DNA of 64,000 bases from Odontocerum albicorne (taxonomy: Eukaryota; Arthropoda; Insecta; Trichoptera; Odontoceridae). The DNA lies in NCBI GenBank assembly GCA_949825065.1, contig OX463848.1, positions 29,703,549 to 29,767,548 of the forward strand. The letters run 5' to 3'. The notes beneath the pieces were generated by a model, which did no database searches, was not told where the DNA came from, and was given only the letters and a program-made list of their open reading frames with translations. Position numbers and translations under genes: made by a program. How positions within the stretch are numbered: the stretch's first letter is position 1; the number at the start of each line of letters is the position of its first letter. Shown in pieces: positions 33,243 to 43,692 of this stretch.

Positions 33243-33703
33243 CAAAGATAGCCAACAGGTCAATCTCAATCGACCCGTAGATCGCGAAGCAGTTTTCAAT
33301 CGATCGCGGCCGTCTTCGTAACTTACAATATGGAGTGCTATGTTGCCAATTCTCATTACGCACACGCACTTGTCAACGCAGTTTATTAGTTATCGTCTAC
33401 TCCAAATAAATGTATATACAATATATTATTTAACATGTATGTATAAGTTTTCTTTTCCTTAATAATTTTTTTAGCGAAGAAAATTCCGCTCATACTTATT
33501 CATAAACTTTTAGTTACTAGTTATCCTTTATTAACATGTGGGTTATGTGTTAAATTTCGCGAGTATTTAACTAAATAGGTAGATCACAGCTATTTTTTAT
33601 GTAAAAAGTCGATCGGAACTATTTTTTTACGTAAAAAGTTGATCGTGACTATTATTTTTATATAAAAATTCGATCGCGACAGCTAATAAGTTGGCCACCC
33701 CTG
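33243..33703. mobile_element. hAT MITE with perfect 8-bp target duplication
   Basis: The ends are CAAAGATAGCCAAC at the left and, inverted, CAGGGGTGGCCAACTTATTA at the right. Both flanks carry the octamer ATATAGCA (33235-33242 and 33704-33711). Inner gatcg motifs recur on both sides (tagatcgcg, aaaagtcgatcg, aaaattcgatcgcgac). No transposase. It lies in dimm intron 3. Confidence 0.9.
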
Positions 33704-33784
33704 ATATAGCATGCAGATATAGATATTCTTCATGGCATAGATGTCCTTCATGAAAAAATTCACCAGTCAAGGAGATAAACTTTT

Positions 33785-34075
33785 TTAACCTGTACACAGC
33801 GTTAAAAATCAAATTCCACGAATCCTGTGCGCAGCACAATTTCGGCATTTTTTAATTTCTATGTTTAAACGCGTATTTTGTTTAGAACCACTGATATTTG
33901 ATTACACCACCAAGTAAACATGACATTCAAGTAATTTTCTGATAATAAATAATAGTCATTACTCTTAAGGAGACTCATTAAATAAAGGAGATAAACTAAA
34001 CATTACGTAAAATACACAAAGGAATGCTACAGATCAGATCACAGGCGTTTGTGCTTCCCGCGAGGAACACGTTAA
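33785..34075. mobile_element. piggyBac-like MITE, deleted copy (291 bp)
   Basis: TTAA at 33785-33788 and 34072-34075, with ends TTAACCTGTACACAGCG and, inverted, TTAACGTGTTCCTCGCGGG. It equals the copy at 16597-17219 with the middle 330 bp removed at the point aaggaatgctac. It lies in dimm intron 3, close to exon 3. Confidence 0.88.
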
Positions 34076-34400
34076 AAAAGTATTACAAAAGGGAATGATG
34101 AAAATATATTCTAAGGTAAATAATACAATAAATTGTAGCATTTAGTAATTTTTTTTTACTTATGCATTCGTTTTTTTAGACATAGGGATATTGTGTTTAT
34201 GTTTTATATGCACTGGCAAGTAAACAAACCTGTGAATTCCTTCAGTAATGGTCCACACCATAAACGGTACAACGGTGGTTTGGTATATACAAAGTACGCC
34301 TGTACATATTGATGAAGGTGATATATATTATTTTTTCTGTATACAGTGATTATTTATTTTTTTACATTATCAAGTTGGGATAAAACAAATATTTCCTTAC

Positions 34401-34537
34401 GTGTAATGCTTTTCCTCTCCTCTCATGTCGCAGATGACGTTAGTGAGTGCCATAATGTAATTTTTGGCCAATGTGAGGGTTTCTATTTTAGATAACTTCC
34501 TCTCCATCTTCACGTGTGGTATGACTTCTCTCAGTTG
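34401..34537 (-). CDS. dimm: dimmed bHLH factor, coding exon 3 (helix 1 end, loop, helix 2)
   Basis: This exon encodes residues 133-177 ([20 protein letters not shown], then [20 protein letters not shown]) plus two bases of the next codon. LREVIPHV...[15 protein letters not shown] is the loop and second helix of the Dimmed/Mist1 bHLH subgroup. The acceptor is tatttgcag and the donor gtaagg. The exon is exactly in phase with exon 2 (phase 0) and exon 4 (phase 2). Confidence 0.95.
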
Positions 34538-35892
34538 CTGCAAATAAAATAAAGTTTTTGTTAGTAAATTGATACTAATTTTAACTTAATTATAACTGAA
34601 CATTTAATTTTTCATAAAAATTACATTTTTTGTCTTTCTTATTTTTTTTTAATATTAACAATGTTTACAGCCTATTCAAAAAATTAATGTTTCATTTATA
34701 TGTTTAAGAGGGCTTAATTTTCTCTCATAGATATATCCACATAATAAAGGAATAGACATGTCTCTTACCCACATTTTTATTTACAATACAAGCTTAGCCC
34801 AATTACATTTGAATTTTCAAATTTCAAAAAACAATTTACATATTTTAAAACATTAAATATTCAACAGTTGATAAGTGCTTTCCAATGTCCCCAGTCTTAA
34901 AAGAAAATATTCTCTTACATTGTGATATAAAATATGTCAATGTCAATGCATTTCAGTTCAGAAAAGTTAAGACCCTTCCAACAGGCATAGAGGCTCATTT
35001 TTGCATGAGTGATTGAGAACAGTTACTGCAGACTCAAAATACAAGCATCACTTTCTACTTTGCTACAAACCAATGAATAAAAGAGCAGTTTGAGCACTGT
35101 TTGGCTTTCAAATGATTCATTACATTATTACTTTGTGATATGCTCAGTTAGCCTACCCACCCATGAACGAGTATAGTGGGCGCTCATCAACGATATGGTT
35201 TATTGTCTGCACAAACTACCATATACATGATATAAGCACAGCAACCGTGTCCACCACGGAGACGGTTCAGGGTGAACCAATGCCTTCTCAGAAGGAGAAA
35301 GCCGGGTTGAATCTTCGCCAGGTTTTCCATGAGTGAGTCTCTTCTCACACCCTATTCTAATCAAGCTGTCCACCATAGTTTTTCTATAGACCATTTATCA
35401 AGGCTCCTGACTATCAACCAAAAAGGACATCATGACATTAAGAAGACTTACATTGTGCCATTTTATAACATTTCTAGCTCCAAGAGTGATACAAAAGTTT
35501 CCCTGTCCTGTCATTTTTATGCATTTGTGAAAGGTGTAATGTGGCTGACATAAAACTTATTCTTGCAATAGATCCTTGATCTGTTTGTTCTACACTATTC
35601 TTGGGATTTGGACTGATAGCTTTATCTCCATCTCTTTAGAAGTGCCTGATGGTCAGCTTCCTACGGGGTAACCATAAGAAGCTTTATGGGAAATCCAGGT
35701 ATCATCCATTCATTGATCTCTCCGTAGAACGGATGTGTTATCTCTTTCCATTTTATCATACATGTATACTCCTCTTGATATGGCGGATACTCTGTGATGG
35801 ATTTTAAAACAAAACTATACAAACTGCCTGAACTTGTGTTATATATCTAATGAAACCCTTGAAGAAAAGAAATTATTGATACGGATACATAC
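34538..35892 (-). other. dimm intron 2
   Basis: Mostly AT-rich. A GC-richer patch at about 35150-35360 (ggtgaaccaatgccttctca, gaaagccgggttgaa) looks like an old tRNA-related repeat on the minus strand, but I cannot place it in a family. No other exon is evident. Confidence 0.5.
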
Positions 35893-36059
35893 CTCAAAGG
35901 CATCGTTGAGCGAATGCATCCTCATCCGCTCCCGCTCGTTGCTCTCGAGGCGGCGCAGGTTTCGCTCGCGCGCCGAGGCCGCCGCCCGGCGCCTGCGCCC
36001 CCCGAGCCGTCGCCGTGCGTGCAGCCTCTCCACGCGCTCACTGCCCGAACTCTCCTCAT
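35893..36059 (-). CDS. dimm: dimmed bHLH factor, coding exon 2 (basic region)
   Basis: This exon completes Asp77 and encodes residues 78-132. An Arg-rich stretch (RRRLGGRRRRAAASARERN) at about 93-110 is followed by RRLESNERERMRMHSLNDAF, the basic region and first helix of the Dimmed/Mist1 (BHLHA15) subgroup. The NERERMRM residues contact an E-box. Acceptor ttatttttag, donor gtatgt. The Arg-rich stretch could serve as a nuclear localisation signal. The exon is strongly GC-rich in AT-rich surroundings. An antisense reading frame across it is a composition artefact. Confidence 0.95.
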
Positions 36060-36229
36060 CTAAAAATAACGAAATATCTTGAATAAACTTTTCCACTCTT
36101 AAGATCCTACTGCACGTTAACTAAAAGTCTCGGTCTGTCAAATGGACTCCTTTTGTGTTGTTAAGTTTATAAAATAATCTTTGTCAACCGTGTCTAAAAT
36201 TAGTTCCCTATTCTGCTGTCGAAATGTTA
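36060..36229 (-). other. dimm intron 1, next to exon 2
   Basis: AT-rich intron sequence before the dispersed repeat D; nothing else seen. Confidence 0.5.
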
Positions 36230-36905
36230 TGAAATCAGCAACAATATCTTATCAGAGATGTAGACATTTTAAATTCTTTCCTTGTATCAGGGTACGCCTC
36301 AGCTCCCTGTGGGTACACCCAAACTATTGGACTATCCAATTTCTCCCTGGTCATGGGAGTTTTAATTACAAACTCTTTAGCTTCAATCTTGTCCCTTCGA
36401 CCTGTTGCTATTTTTGCAGCCATCTAGATTAATCCTCAAAGCACATTCTGTGGCACTCCAATGACAATCGCGCCAGTAATTTCCGAAGGAAACTCCACTT
36501 AGCCTTACATCGGTTCATCTTGGAACGATTGGCTACTCCGATCTAGTGGAGTCAAAGGATAGTTTTGTTGCATTTGAAATTTTCTGTGAAAGTACTGGCA
36601 ACTTGCTCGGCTGTTTGAACTCCAAGCCTTAAGCCACTTTCTAAGATAAAATTTAATGTGCTGTGAGACATTTTCCTTCTCCCGTGATGTCAGACCTTAA
36701 GTCTGTCGTCACTACTACGAGTATTCTTATACACTCAGGTGTGTCGCCACCGGAGAAGGACTCCCTTTGGGCAGTGCCTTTTTCGTCACTACGTGATGTC
36801 GCACTCTTAAAAATAAAAATCGATCTTCTAGTGTAGATCGCCCTAAATGGGAACGTATTTTGTCACCTATAACAGCATGAGTGGTGGTGGTATCGAACTG
36901 AACGA
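36230..36905 (-). repeat. Dispersed repeat D, copy 1
   Basis: The minus strand matches 49925-50500 on the plus strand over most of its length, including gtgacaaaata, cgatctacact, agtgcgacatcacgtag-type and ctgcccaaa.gga blocks, then ggtctgacat.acggga, agtggcttaag.c.tggagttc, agtactttcac.gaaaatt and gtaaggctaagtggagtt. It extends to gcaacaggtcgaagggacaa and further. I recognise no protein or tRNA in it, so the class is unknown. It sits in dimm intron 1. Confidence 0.75.
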
Positions 36906-36969
36906 TCAGAAATGTTAGAAATATATATAAAGGAAAATCCTAAACTATTTCATCGCGATCTTCATCAAA

Positions 36970-37130
36970 TACAATGATGAGCTCCTTAGTCTGATGATAC
37001 CTTAGCATTGTTAAGTTGCGGGGTAAAAGTAGAGCGGCGATTTTGAATTCGATTCCTGATGGTACCAAAAAGAAGAATACTATTCTTGTAAAATAGTTCT
37101 TCTGGTAAAAATAGCATATTGGGATGTTTT
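36970..37130 (+). mobile_element. SINE B-like fragment
   Basis: A tRNA-like start (tccttagtctgatgatacct) and box B-like ttgaattcgattcctgatg are followed by a body resembling SINE B (aaaatagttcttctggtaaa). It is diverged. Confidence 0.45.
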
Positions 37131-37736
37131 AAAAAGCGGTTGAAAAAACTTTTAATTTCTTGTCAGTAATGTTACTAGTTTCATTCCCAATTTTCCTTCC
37201 CTCTTCAGCATCCTTACTTGCATTCCCTTTGATTGATGATATCTCATTTTTATTTTTGTTATTTATGTTGTTTGTGAATTTTCGTATAAATTAATAATAA
37301 TTTGAATAATTGTTGTGACCATCTAACTTCCTATATTTACTTTCGTCCGGTTGGTTGAAAGAGATTGCCACCTGGTAATACGCCTACCATATTGTTACAA
37401 AGTTAAGCATATGAGAGTGTTGTTGTTGCATGTCCACGTGCGGGAGTCTTTCCAACAAGTACGAAGATGAACTATGAGTAATAAAAAAACGTTTTAACCG
37501 CACTAAGGCACGGGAGACAGAGTATAATTTTGTATTATGAAAATTGGTTCATCCTTAATAATTACATTTCTTATTATGTCATACATCGACACGCCACATA
37601 TTCTTCTCAGTACACGCATTTACTCAGCTTCTTTCATAAATTTTCAGTGTCCACTTTTTATTTTCATACATCAATGTTGGCACTATAACTACATAAAATA
37701 ATACTGGTACAATGAAATAACATCAGATTGTCTTAC
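37131..37736 (-). other. dimm intron 1, remainder
   Basis: Contains a short SINE A tail piece at about 37345-37395 (ccggttggttgaaagagatt, gccacctggtaatacgcc). Otherwise AT-rich without features. Confidence 0.55.
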
Positions 37737-37965
37737 CTTGTATACTTCTGACAGTCTTCCCTCCATGTTCCTCGTCATCCACATCGATCTCCTCGTCATC
37801 CTCGTCAGGCCACGCGGCGTCGCGGCCCAGGCCTGCCGAGGCCGGCGGTGAGTCCGCCCCTGAACCGGCCAGCCCCGCGGAGCCGGCACCGCCGCCCCAC
37901 CAGCCACGCGCCCCATCACCCTCGCCGCCCGAGCCACCCTCCGAGCCGGAGCCCTGCAGAGGCAT
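37737..37965 (-). CDS. dimm: dimmed bHLH factor, coding exon 1 (start)
   Basis: First coding exon of a bHLH transcription factor of the Dimmed/Mist1 group, which in insects drives the neuroendocrine secretory programme and binds E-boxes as a dimer in the nucleus. The four exons (229, 167, 137 and 136 nt) join in phase to 222 residues, shorter than Drosophila Dimm. The start ATG at 37965 (MPLQGSGSEGG) lies just inside an exon whose acceptor (tttttacag) precedes 37974, so at least one untranslated exon lies further right. Residues 1-50 are Gly/Ser/Ala-rich and low in complexity. Residues 54-67 (DEDDEEIDVDDEEH) are acidic. The bHLH domain spans about 112-167. Donor gtaaga. The exon is about two-thirds GC, very unlike its surroundings. 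Confidence 0.85.
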
Positions 37966-37974
37966 CGCGTGGCC

Positions 37975-39056
37975 CTGTAAAAAATAAATAAATTTAAATA
38001 TACTAAGAAACGGAGACACGGTTATATGTCGCAATTAACAACAATAATTATTATATTTATTGACAGCAAAAACAAAGTTATACGTAAAAAATAAACACAT
38101 ATATTTATTTTATTTAATAACCTATAATACAAACATTTGCCAAATGCTATATACCTATATACAAATTTAGATCTTAAGTACTAATCTAATTTATATTATA
38201 ACTATGAACTAACTTAATTTTTATTTCCTAGATGTCATTTTATTTTTAATAATCTTAATATTTAATTTCTTAGAAATAGTTATCACCTAAGTCCTACTTA
38301 TAACTAGATAACAATTCTTACAACTAATTATTTCAATAAGTACTAATTATTTAGCACGTATATGTACACTCTTTCAGGTTACTTGCATTCCATCACGTTC
38401 ACTCAGACCTTGGTCCTACCAGCTAATACTATAGGTGGACTAGTCAGGCAACAGATGATGCTTCGGAAGCCTGTGCTTATAATGGAAAGGTAGATCGGAC
38501 TTACTCTCATAAGCCCCCAGGGTAGCGCTTAGAGAATTGCTGTGGTTCTGTTGGCTATACACGAATATATGTTTCACACAAATCATAACAAAAAAAAAAC
38601 ATATTTGTTATTAATTTTTTTACATTTGATACAAGTTTCGCCCAATCACACCAAATAACAAGAAAAAATGAGTTATTAAACGCCTTAATATAGCATAATG
38701 ACAACGTGAACAGTATTACAAATGCTTCCTTGTGAAGTAACTCAGTTAGCTTACAAAATTTATTGATTAAGGAGTTCAATTCTCAATTTATCAATAGATA
38801 TGGAAGATATTAGAAAATTCATACGGCACCGAAAACCATCTTAATTCACAATAGCGTAAATAATTGTCCGGTACATTAAACAAAAGTTTGCCAATCAACA
38901 AAGGGTTGGATATTTTACCTGTTAGCAATTTGTATATGTAAATACAAACAGGTGCGTAGATCTCTTTTAACGTTTCAAGAGTAATATTCAAACATACCAA
39001 TTAAAAAATGTAGGATAGAGCCATGGGTAAAATTGATTATCTTTGAAATAAAGGTA
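37975..39056. other. Upstream of dimm coding start, unassigned
   Basis: Intron or promoter sequence of dimm. A GC-richer patch at about 38395-38560 includes gcttcggaagc and cccccagggtagcgcttag. It might be a leader exon or an old repeat, and I cannot tell which. The rest is AT-rich. Confidence 0.4.
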
Positions 39057-39430
39057 TCACAGAAATATTATACCTATTGGACTCGCTAAACTATCAGATA
39101 ATTTTTTATTTCTCTCGGGTTCTATGTGATTGAGCCGCACTCTAATATATTGCGAATAAGTTAACCATAAAGAGATCATCCCAGCGCCACCATCAAATAC
39201 CCTAGAGACTCTTATCAGAAATCCCAAATCATTATTGGGAGATACTCGTAATATGATAACGGAATGAATTTTTCTATTGAACATGATGCCAAGGTCTTTG
39301 ATAGTGTCGACACGCACGACAGTATCAAAAGGTATGTGATCATTTTGTATGTATCTCCTTTCCTCCGGGCTACGAGTTAACTCATTACCAAAAAGTTTGA
39401 TGTTGGAAACAAGCTTATGCCATTTCACAT
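39057..39430 (-). pseudogene. Jockey-like LINE reverse-transcriptase fragment
   Basis: The minus strand has a 123-codon open frame containing KLFGNELTRSPEERRY, DTVVRVDTIKDLGIMFNRKI and NNDLGFLIRVSRVF. The pattern VDxIKDLGVxFD...LGFIxRxSR followed by LWxTY is the thumb region after the reverse-transcriptase core in jockey-type elements. No catalytic YxDD is included. Truncated at both ends. Confidence 0.7.
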
Positions 39431-39547
39431 TTGCTATGTATTAAAAATTATGTATCCGCAGCCTGTAAATATCATATTTACAGAAAGATATACTTTTTCA
39501 TGAAAGTGTTGACGGAGAGTGAATAAGAATTTTAGATTTTAATTAGT

Positions 39548-39840
39548 AAATTGTATGAGAGATGCGAAGAAAAAGATCTGAGAATGAATGTTGCAAAATC
39601 CAAAGTAATTACTTTGGATTTTGCAACATTTATGCATCAAACAAATGTTTTTCCGCGCAAACTCCATGATGTCCCTTTTTTCCCATCACCATTGTGATGG
39701 AAAAATGTGAAAGGAAAAGTAAATGCGACATATGGGTGAATAATGAAAGATTGGAGCAAGTTGATGAATTCTGCTATTTGGGTAGTATATTTTCAGATCT
39801 TCATAAAAAGTTGGATATACATTATTTTGTGGGAAATATT
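39548..39840 (+). pseudogene. Non-LTR reverse-transcriptase remnant, interrupted
   Basis: The plus strand gives LYERCEEKDLRMNVAKSKVI-like sequence (39548-39608). After about 90 bp of unrelated sequence it gives MEKCERKSKCDIWVNNERLE and QVDEFCYLGSIFSD (39697-39810). This is the region after the catalytic centre (KSKVM...EQVxEFxYLGSxF) of arthropod endonuclease/RT elements. The 90 bp in the middle include the left arm of a 56-bp inverted repeat. Confidence 0.65.
39587..39630. repeat. Perfect 19-bp hairpin
   Basis: The arms aatgttgcaaaatccaaag (39587-39605) and its exact complement (39612-39630) enclose the loop taatta. The left arm is part of the reverse-transcriptase remnant and the right arm starts the inserted sequence. 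It may be a rearrangement scar. Confidence 0.9.
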
Positions 39841-40184
39841 TTTTTTATTTATTGATGCGTCGTTTATACATCACATTAACAATTATAAAACAAAATACAA
39901 CGTTAAAAATACAAACCATTAAGTATATCTTTCCAAATGAAAATATCAATATATAGAGTGCAAAGCAGAAAGTGAAAGAATAATGCAGGTTTGGAAAAAA
40001 ATTGGTCAAAATTATGTCAAAACAATGCAGGTTTGGAAAAATTGCCGGGACGTAATTTATGACGATATGTAGTGTGTAGTAATAAATATGGGGGCCATTG
40101 AAACGGTCTAATTTGATTTTTGCGCGTTGAAAAAAGGGACATCATGGAGTTTGCGCGGAAAAACATTTGTTAGATGCATAAATG
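39627..40184. repeat. Pair of 56-bp inverted repeats
   Basis: Left arm 39627-39682 (catttatgcatcaaacaaat to tcccttttttc) and right arm 40129-40184, its reverse complement with one mismatch. The 446 bp between hold the second part of the reverse-transcriptase remnant and AT-rich sequence with a duplicated aatgcaggtttggaaaaa. It could be two copies of one short repeat in opposite orientation or the ends of an unusual element; no target duplication is clear. Confidence 0.8.
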
Positions 40185-40860
40185 GTTTGTTTATTTTTTA
40201 CGTTTTATTACCATAGTGTAAGGTTTTGTAAAGAAAATGCTGAAAGAATTTTGAAAATCGCATAATACTTAAATGAGTTGTGATTTATTTTATACAATAG
40301 TCAAAAATAATAAATTAACCTTTTCGGTATAGCACTTTAAAAACAATTGAAGAAAAAAAGCTTAGCACTAAAATGGTTAAAGTTTAAATTTCTCAAGTTG
40401 TAAAAAAACTATATTAAACGACAAAATTTCACAACAAGATAATAATCAATCAACTTCATTCATACAACATTTCAAAAAGGGGCAAAAAACACCTGAAAAG
40501 CAAACACGAATCTGAATAATAAATATTTCCTTTGATTAACGACCGTGCCGTGGCAGAGAATTCCGAGTGATATTTTATCAATTAAGGCAAGTTTTATTAC
40601 ATACATATTTGGTACATAAGATAGATTTACATCAGCCGAGTCCTCAATCGGAAGGAGGTCAGTGTAATGGCTGTTTTGGATAACCGAGATCCAACCGTAA
40701 TTGTTTTTTATAACGACTTTGAGAGTAAAAATGAAAGTAGTTTATTTTTTGCATCCGAGAGCAACATATAATATAAAACCCATTCTTTCGGCCGATCGGT
40801 GCGTACTCGGACAGAGTCGAACTTGATATTAGAAGAATACATTTTACAACAGATAATTAT
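40185..40860. other. Unassigned sequence
   Basis: AT-rich. At 40765-40825 there is tataatataaaacccattc followed by gatcggtgcgtactcgg, which looks like a TATA-type core promoter but has no reading frame downstream that I can support. Confidence 0.35.
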
Positions 40861-41335
40861 AGAAACTTCAAATTAAAATTCGGTGTAACGTGGACGTGGA
40901 AAAACACTGAAAGGTACCGAATAAATGCTGTAGAAATGCGTGTAGTGAAAATAATGCATGGTGTAACAATGTATGACAAAATAACGAACGAAGTGATTAG
41001 GGATGAATGTGAACTTAATGCTACTGTGTTGAAGAAGAGCACTATGAAATAGTTTGAGCACGTGGAATGAAGAATGAATAACAAAGCAAATATAGAGTGC
41101 AAATGTGAGTAGAATGCGTGGTAGAGGAAAACCAACGAAAGTATGGTTGAATCAAACGAATTATATTTTGAAAGAAGGTAATATTATATAACAAGTAAGA
41201 TAAATCGTAGGAGCAGTATGAGAACATTTATAGGTGTAGAAAAATCGAAGAATGTGAGTCGCGATAGGAAACTCTAGCGGTTTGATCTATCTGCCTACCC
41301 CGACGTATGACGACTGTATGTATGTATGAAATTAA
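40861..41335 (+). pseudogene. Non-LTR retrotransposon remnant, 3' end
   Basis: Reads RINAVEMRVVKIMHGVT, YDKITNEVIRDECELNATVL and, after stops, FEHVE. This matches the RINAVEMRSLRxMCGVxxxDRIxN...FGHVERM C-terminus of arthropod LINEs. It ends in ggaaactctagcggtttgat and ctacccgacgtatgacgac. The same 3' end recurs in reverse at 43378-43560. Confidence 0.65.
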
Positions 41336-42149
41336 ATAAGCTTTTGGCTGAAAGTCGTCAAATCTCACGAGCAGCACAGCTCAGGCGTGTTACATTGTTT
41401 ATGCGTGTTTATAAGTCAACGTTTCAAAATAAAGTCTAAACATAAATAACAAGTACAAAGAATATTAAAAAAGCTCCATTTTGTGGGCATAGAGAACCAC
41501 TTCACTAGGCAAGGCCTGTGATGAAGTGGTTTAATTTTTTAATTACAAATTTCATATATTTGTCCTAAATTATAAAACACTGAGCGAAAATATTCTCATT
41601 CTTACACATACTTAAATTGCAAGCCATCAGATAAACAATTCTAATAACATTAGTTAACAAATTTTAACTTTTTTTCTGTAACAGAGATAAATTAGCTGAT
41701 TTTTACTAAATCGACCCTGCTGATAACGAAAATAGCAGAGAAAAGTTTCTTACACGTAACATTTTTGTGTAACATAAGGGGGAGTGTTTTAATAAAATAA
41801 GAACGTTTTTGCGCATTTCAAAAGTCGTAATTACAACAATGAAAATAAATAAATTCCTGAAATACTAAATTTAGACACAAAATACAATGTTGTAACAAAG
41901 GAAAATAAAAAAAGCAGAATAAAAAATAATTACTTTAAGAAAAATTTACCTTATATACCAATTTTTTGTTAAAAAATAGCCTTTTTTATAAATTTGATCG
42001 AAGTAACTTGTTTTTAGAGATTGTATATTAAATTGAATGAAAACTCAAATGAGATAACTTAGAAGCCTCTACATTACAGTAAAAAGCCATAAACATAATA
42101 CTAGCAACATTTTTTTGTTAAAATATGAAATACTTACAGCTATGTTTTC
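41336..42149. other. Intergenic, no feature seen
   Basis: AT-rich sequence without recognisable gene or repeat. Confidence 0.5.
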
Positions 42150-42505
42150 CTCTTGTACCTTGTATCATCTTCTCTAACAAAAAAAAACCAACAGTAGTCC
42201 CCCATCATATTAGAATCCCACCTTCCTTGATATCGTTGTTCCATTAACATATGTGAATATCCTGATGGAATCTTTCCCCTTGTTTATCACCTACAGATCC
42301 TAAGTTATCTGGGAAAAGGTCTAGATGGGAATGCAGGAAGTGTATTTTCAGCGACATTCGACATCCTAGCTTCTGGTAACTGCAAGAGTTCTTGTACAAG
42401 CTGTTCGTAATTGTCAGCTTTATTATTACCTAGGAAACCACTAACAACTCTTCCAAAGGCTTTCCAAGCTTCTAGTTCTTCAACACTTAATTTTTTTCGA
42501 ACTTT
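42150..42505 (-). pseudogene. Decayed copy of a repetitive insect protein family
   Basis: The minus strand gives EELEAWKAFGRVVSGFLGNN, then NYEQLVQELL. A one-base shift near 42385 leads to YQKLGCRMSLKIHFLHSHLD and FPDNLGSVGDKQGERFHQDI, followed by a second shift and MEQRYQGRWDSNMMGDYCW. The string FLHSHLxxFPxNLGxVxxxxGERFHQDI...YQGRW...ADYCW is a pattern I recognise from a multicopy, uncharacterised arthropod protein that I associate with mobile DNA. Function unknown. At least two frameshifts and one stop make this copy dead. It is too broken to show as one open frame. Confidence 0.75.
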
Positions 42506-42761
42506 TCATCTTTCAAAAGTTTCAGTCAAAAACTAATTTCAAGTTTTTTTCTTAAAAGGTACGTGATGGAACATTTTCAAGTTTATATTCGTTATCAACA
42601 CACAAAAATTGACCTAAAATGACCGTTTTCACCCTTGTTACAAAAACCTTGTTAACTAGTAATTAAAATAAATAAATTCCTGAAATACTAAATTTAGATT
42701 ATATAATCTTACAACCACATCAAAATCATGTTGCATTGTTTATTTGTGTTTTTATAAGTCA

Positions 42762-42905
42762 ACTGTCTCAGAGTAGGCAATGTGTTAAAGAAGTATTAAA
42801 TGAAAGCCAGACTGGAATCATAAAAAAAAAACTAACTGCAGACGGGAATCGCACTCACAAACACCTAAGCCCTTTCCAATTAGATTACGGAGGTCGTCAT
42901 CATAT
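42762..42905 (-). mobile_element. tRNA-derived SINE A, partial
   Basis: The minus-strand head (gacgacctccgtaatctaat, box B-like gtgcgattcccgtctgc) and the start of the body (agtctggctttcatttaata) are present. The tail is missing. Confidence 0.65.
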
Positions 42906-43377
42906 CAAATTGAGAAAAAAAAGAAGTTTATTTTTAAACTATTCTAAATACAAAATAGTATTTAAAAAATGATGAATTACAAAAAAAATGTTTTTACTAA
43001 ATAAAATTTCGTCATTAGTCCGACTCTGTTCCTGACGATATTGACCAATACTTCCCATACTACAAGTTTGACCAGATTTGCTCGACTAAATGTCACACAG
43101 CTACAGGATGACTTTTTATTCTTGGCGACAAAAACAATTGTTAAAAAATAAACAGGAAACGTGGAATGCATATCAAGGGGTGTCAAAAATATAATTGAAA
43201 CAAAATATATTTCCTTTTTTTTTAATCTTTGAAAACTTATAACATGGAAAAAACGACTACATCGAAATAATTCTAAATTATTAATTCAATAAAATAAAAC
43301 TTTATTAAATTCTAAATCATTTATCTAACCACGATTAACATAAAATGATAATATCAAAACATTACAACATACATATA
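42906..43377. other. Intergenic, no feature seen
   Basis: AT-rich; nothing recognised. Confidence 0.45.
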
Positions 43378-43560
43378 CCATGACGCCATCTTCCTATCGG
43401 GGTAGGCATAGAGAGAGCGCCAGACTTTCTTATCGCGATACACATCTTACGCCTTCTCTACGTTCGTACACCTTTTCATACAACTCCTACGATTCCTCTA
43501 ACATTTTACATTTCCTTCGTTCAAATTATAATTCGCTTAATCCAACCATGTGAATGACAT
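43378..43560 (-). mobile_element. Non-LTR 3' end fragment
   Basis: The reverse complement resembles the 41150-41335 tail: tcgtaggagttgtatgaaaa, ggtgtacgaacgtag and gcctaccccgatagg. This is a second copy of the 3' end of the same LINE family in opposite orientation. Confidence 0.55.
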
Positions 43561-43692
43561 TTTGATCGAAGGAAATGTAAAATGTCAGAGAAATCGTAAG
43601 AATTGTACTCGTATAATAAAAATACGAATTTGAGTGATTTGTTTATAAATTTATTTAATCATTCATTCGTATGGTACTTTTCAACATATGTA

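Noticed and set aside
35834..36082. Open frame on the plus strand across dimm exon 2
   Set aside because: It is the antisense of the bHLH exon; its Arg/Ser-rich text follows from GC composition.
40765..40830. TATA-type promoter
   Set aside because: The TATAATATAAAA motif is expected by chance in AT-rich DNA, and no gene follows that I can support.
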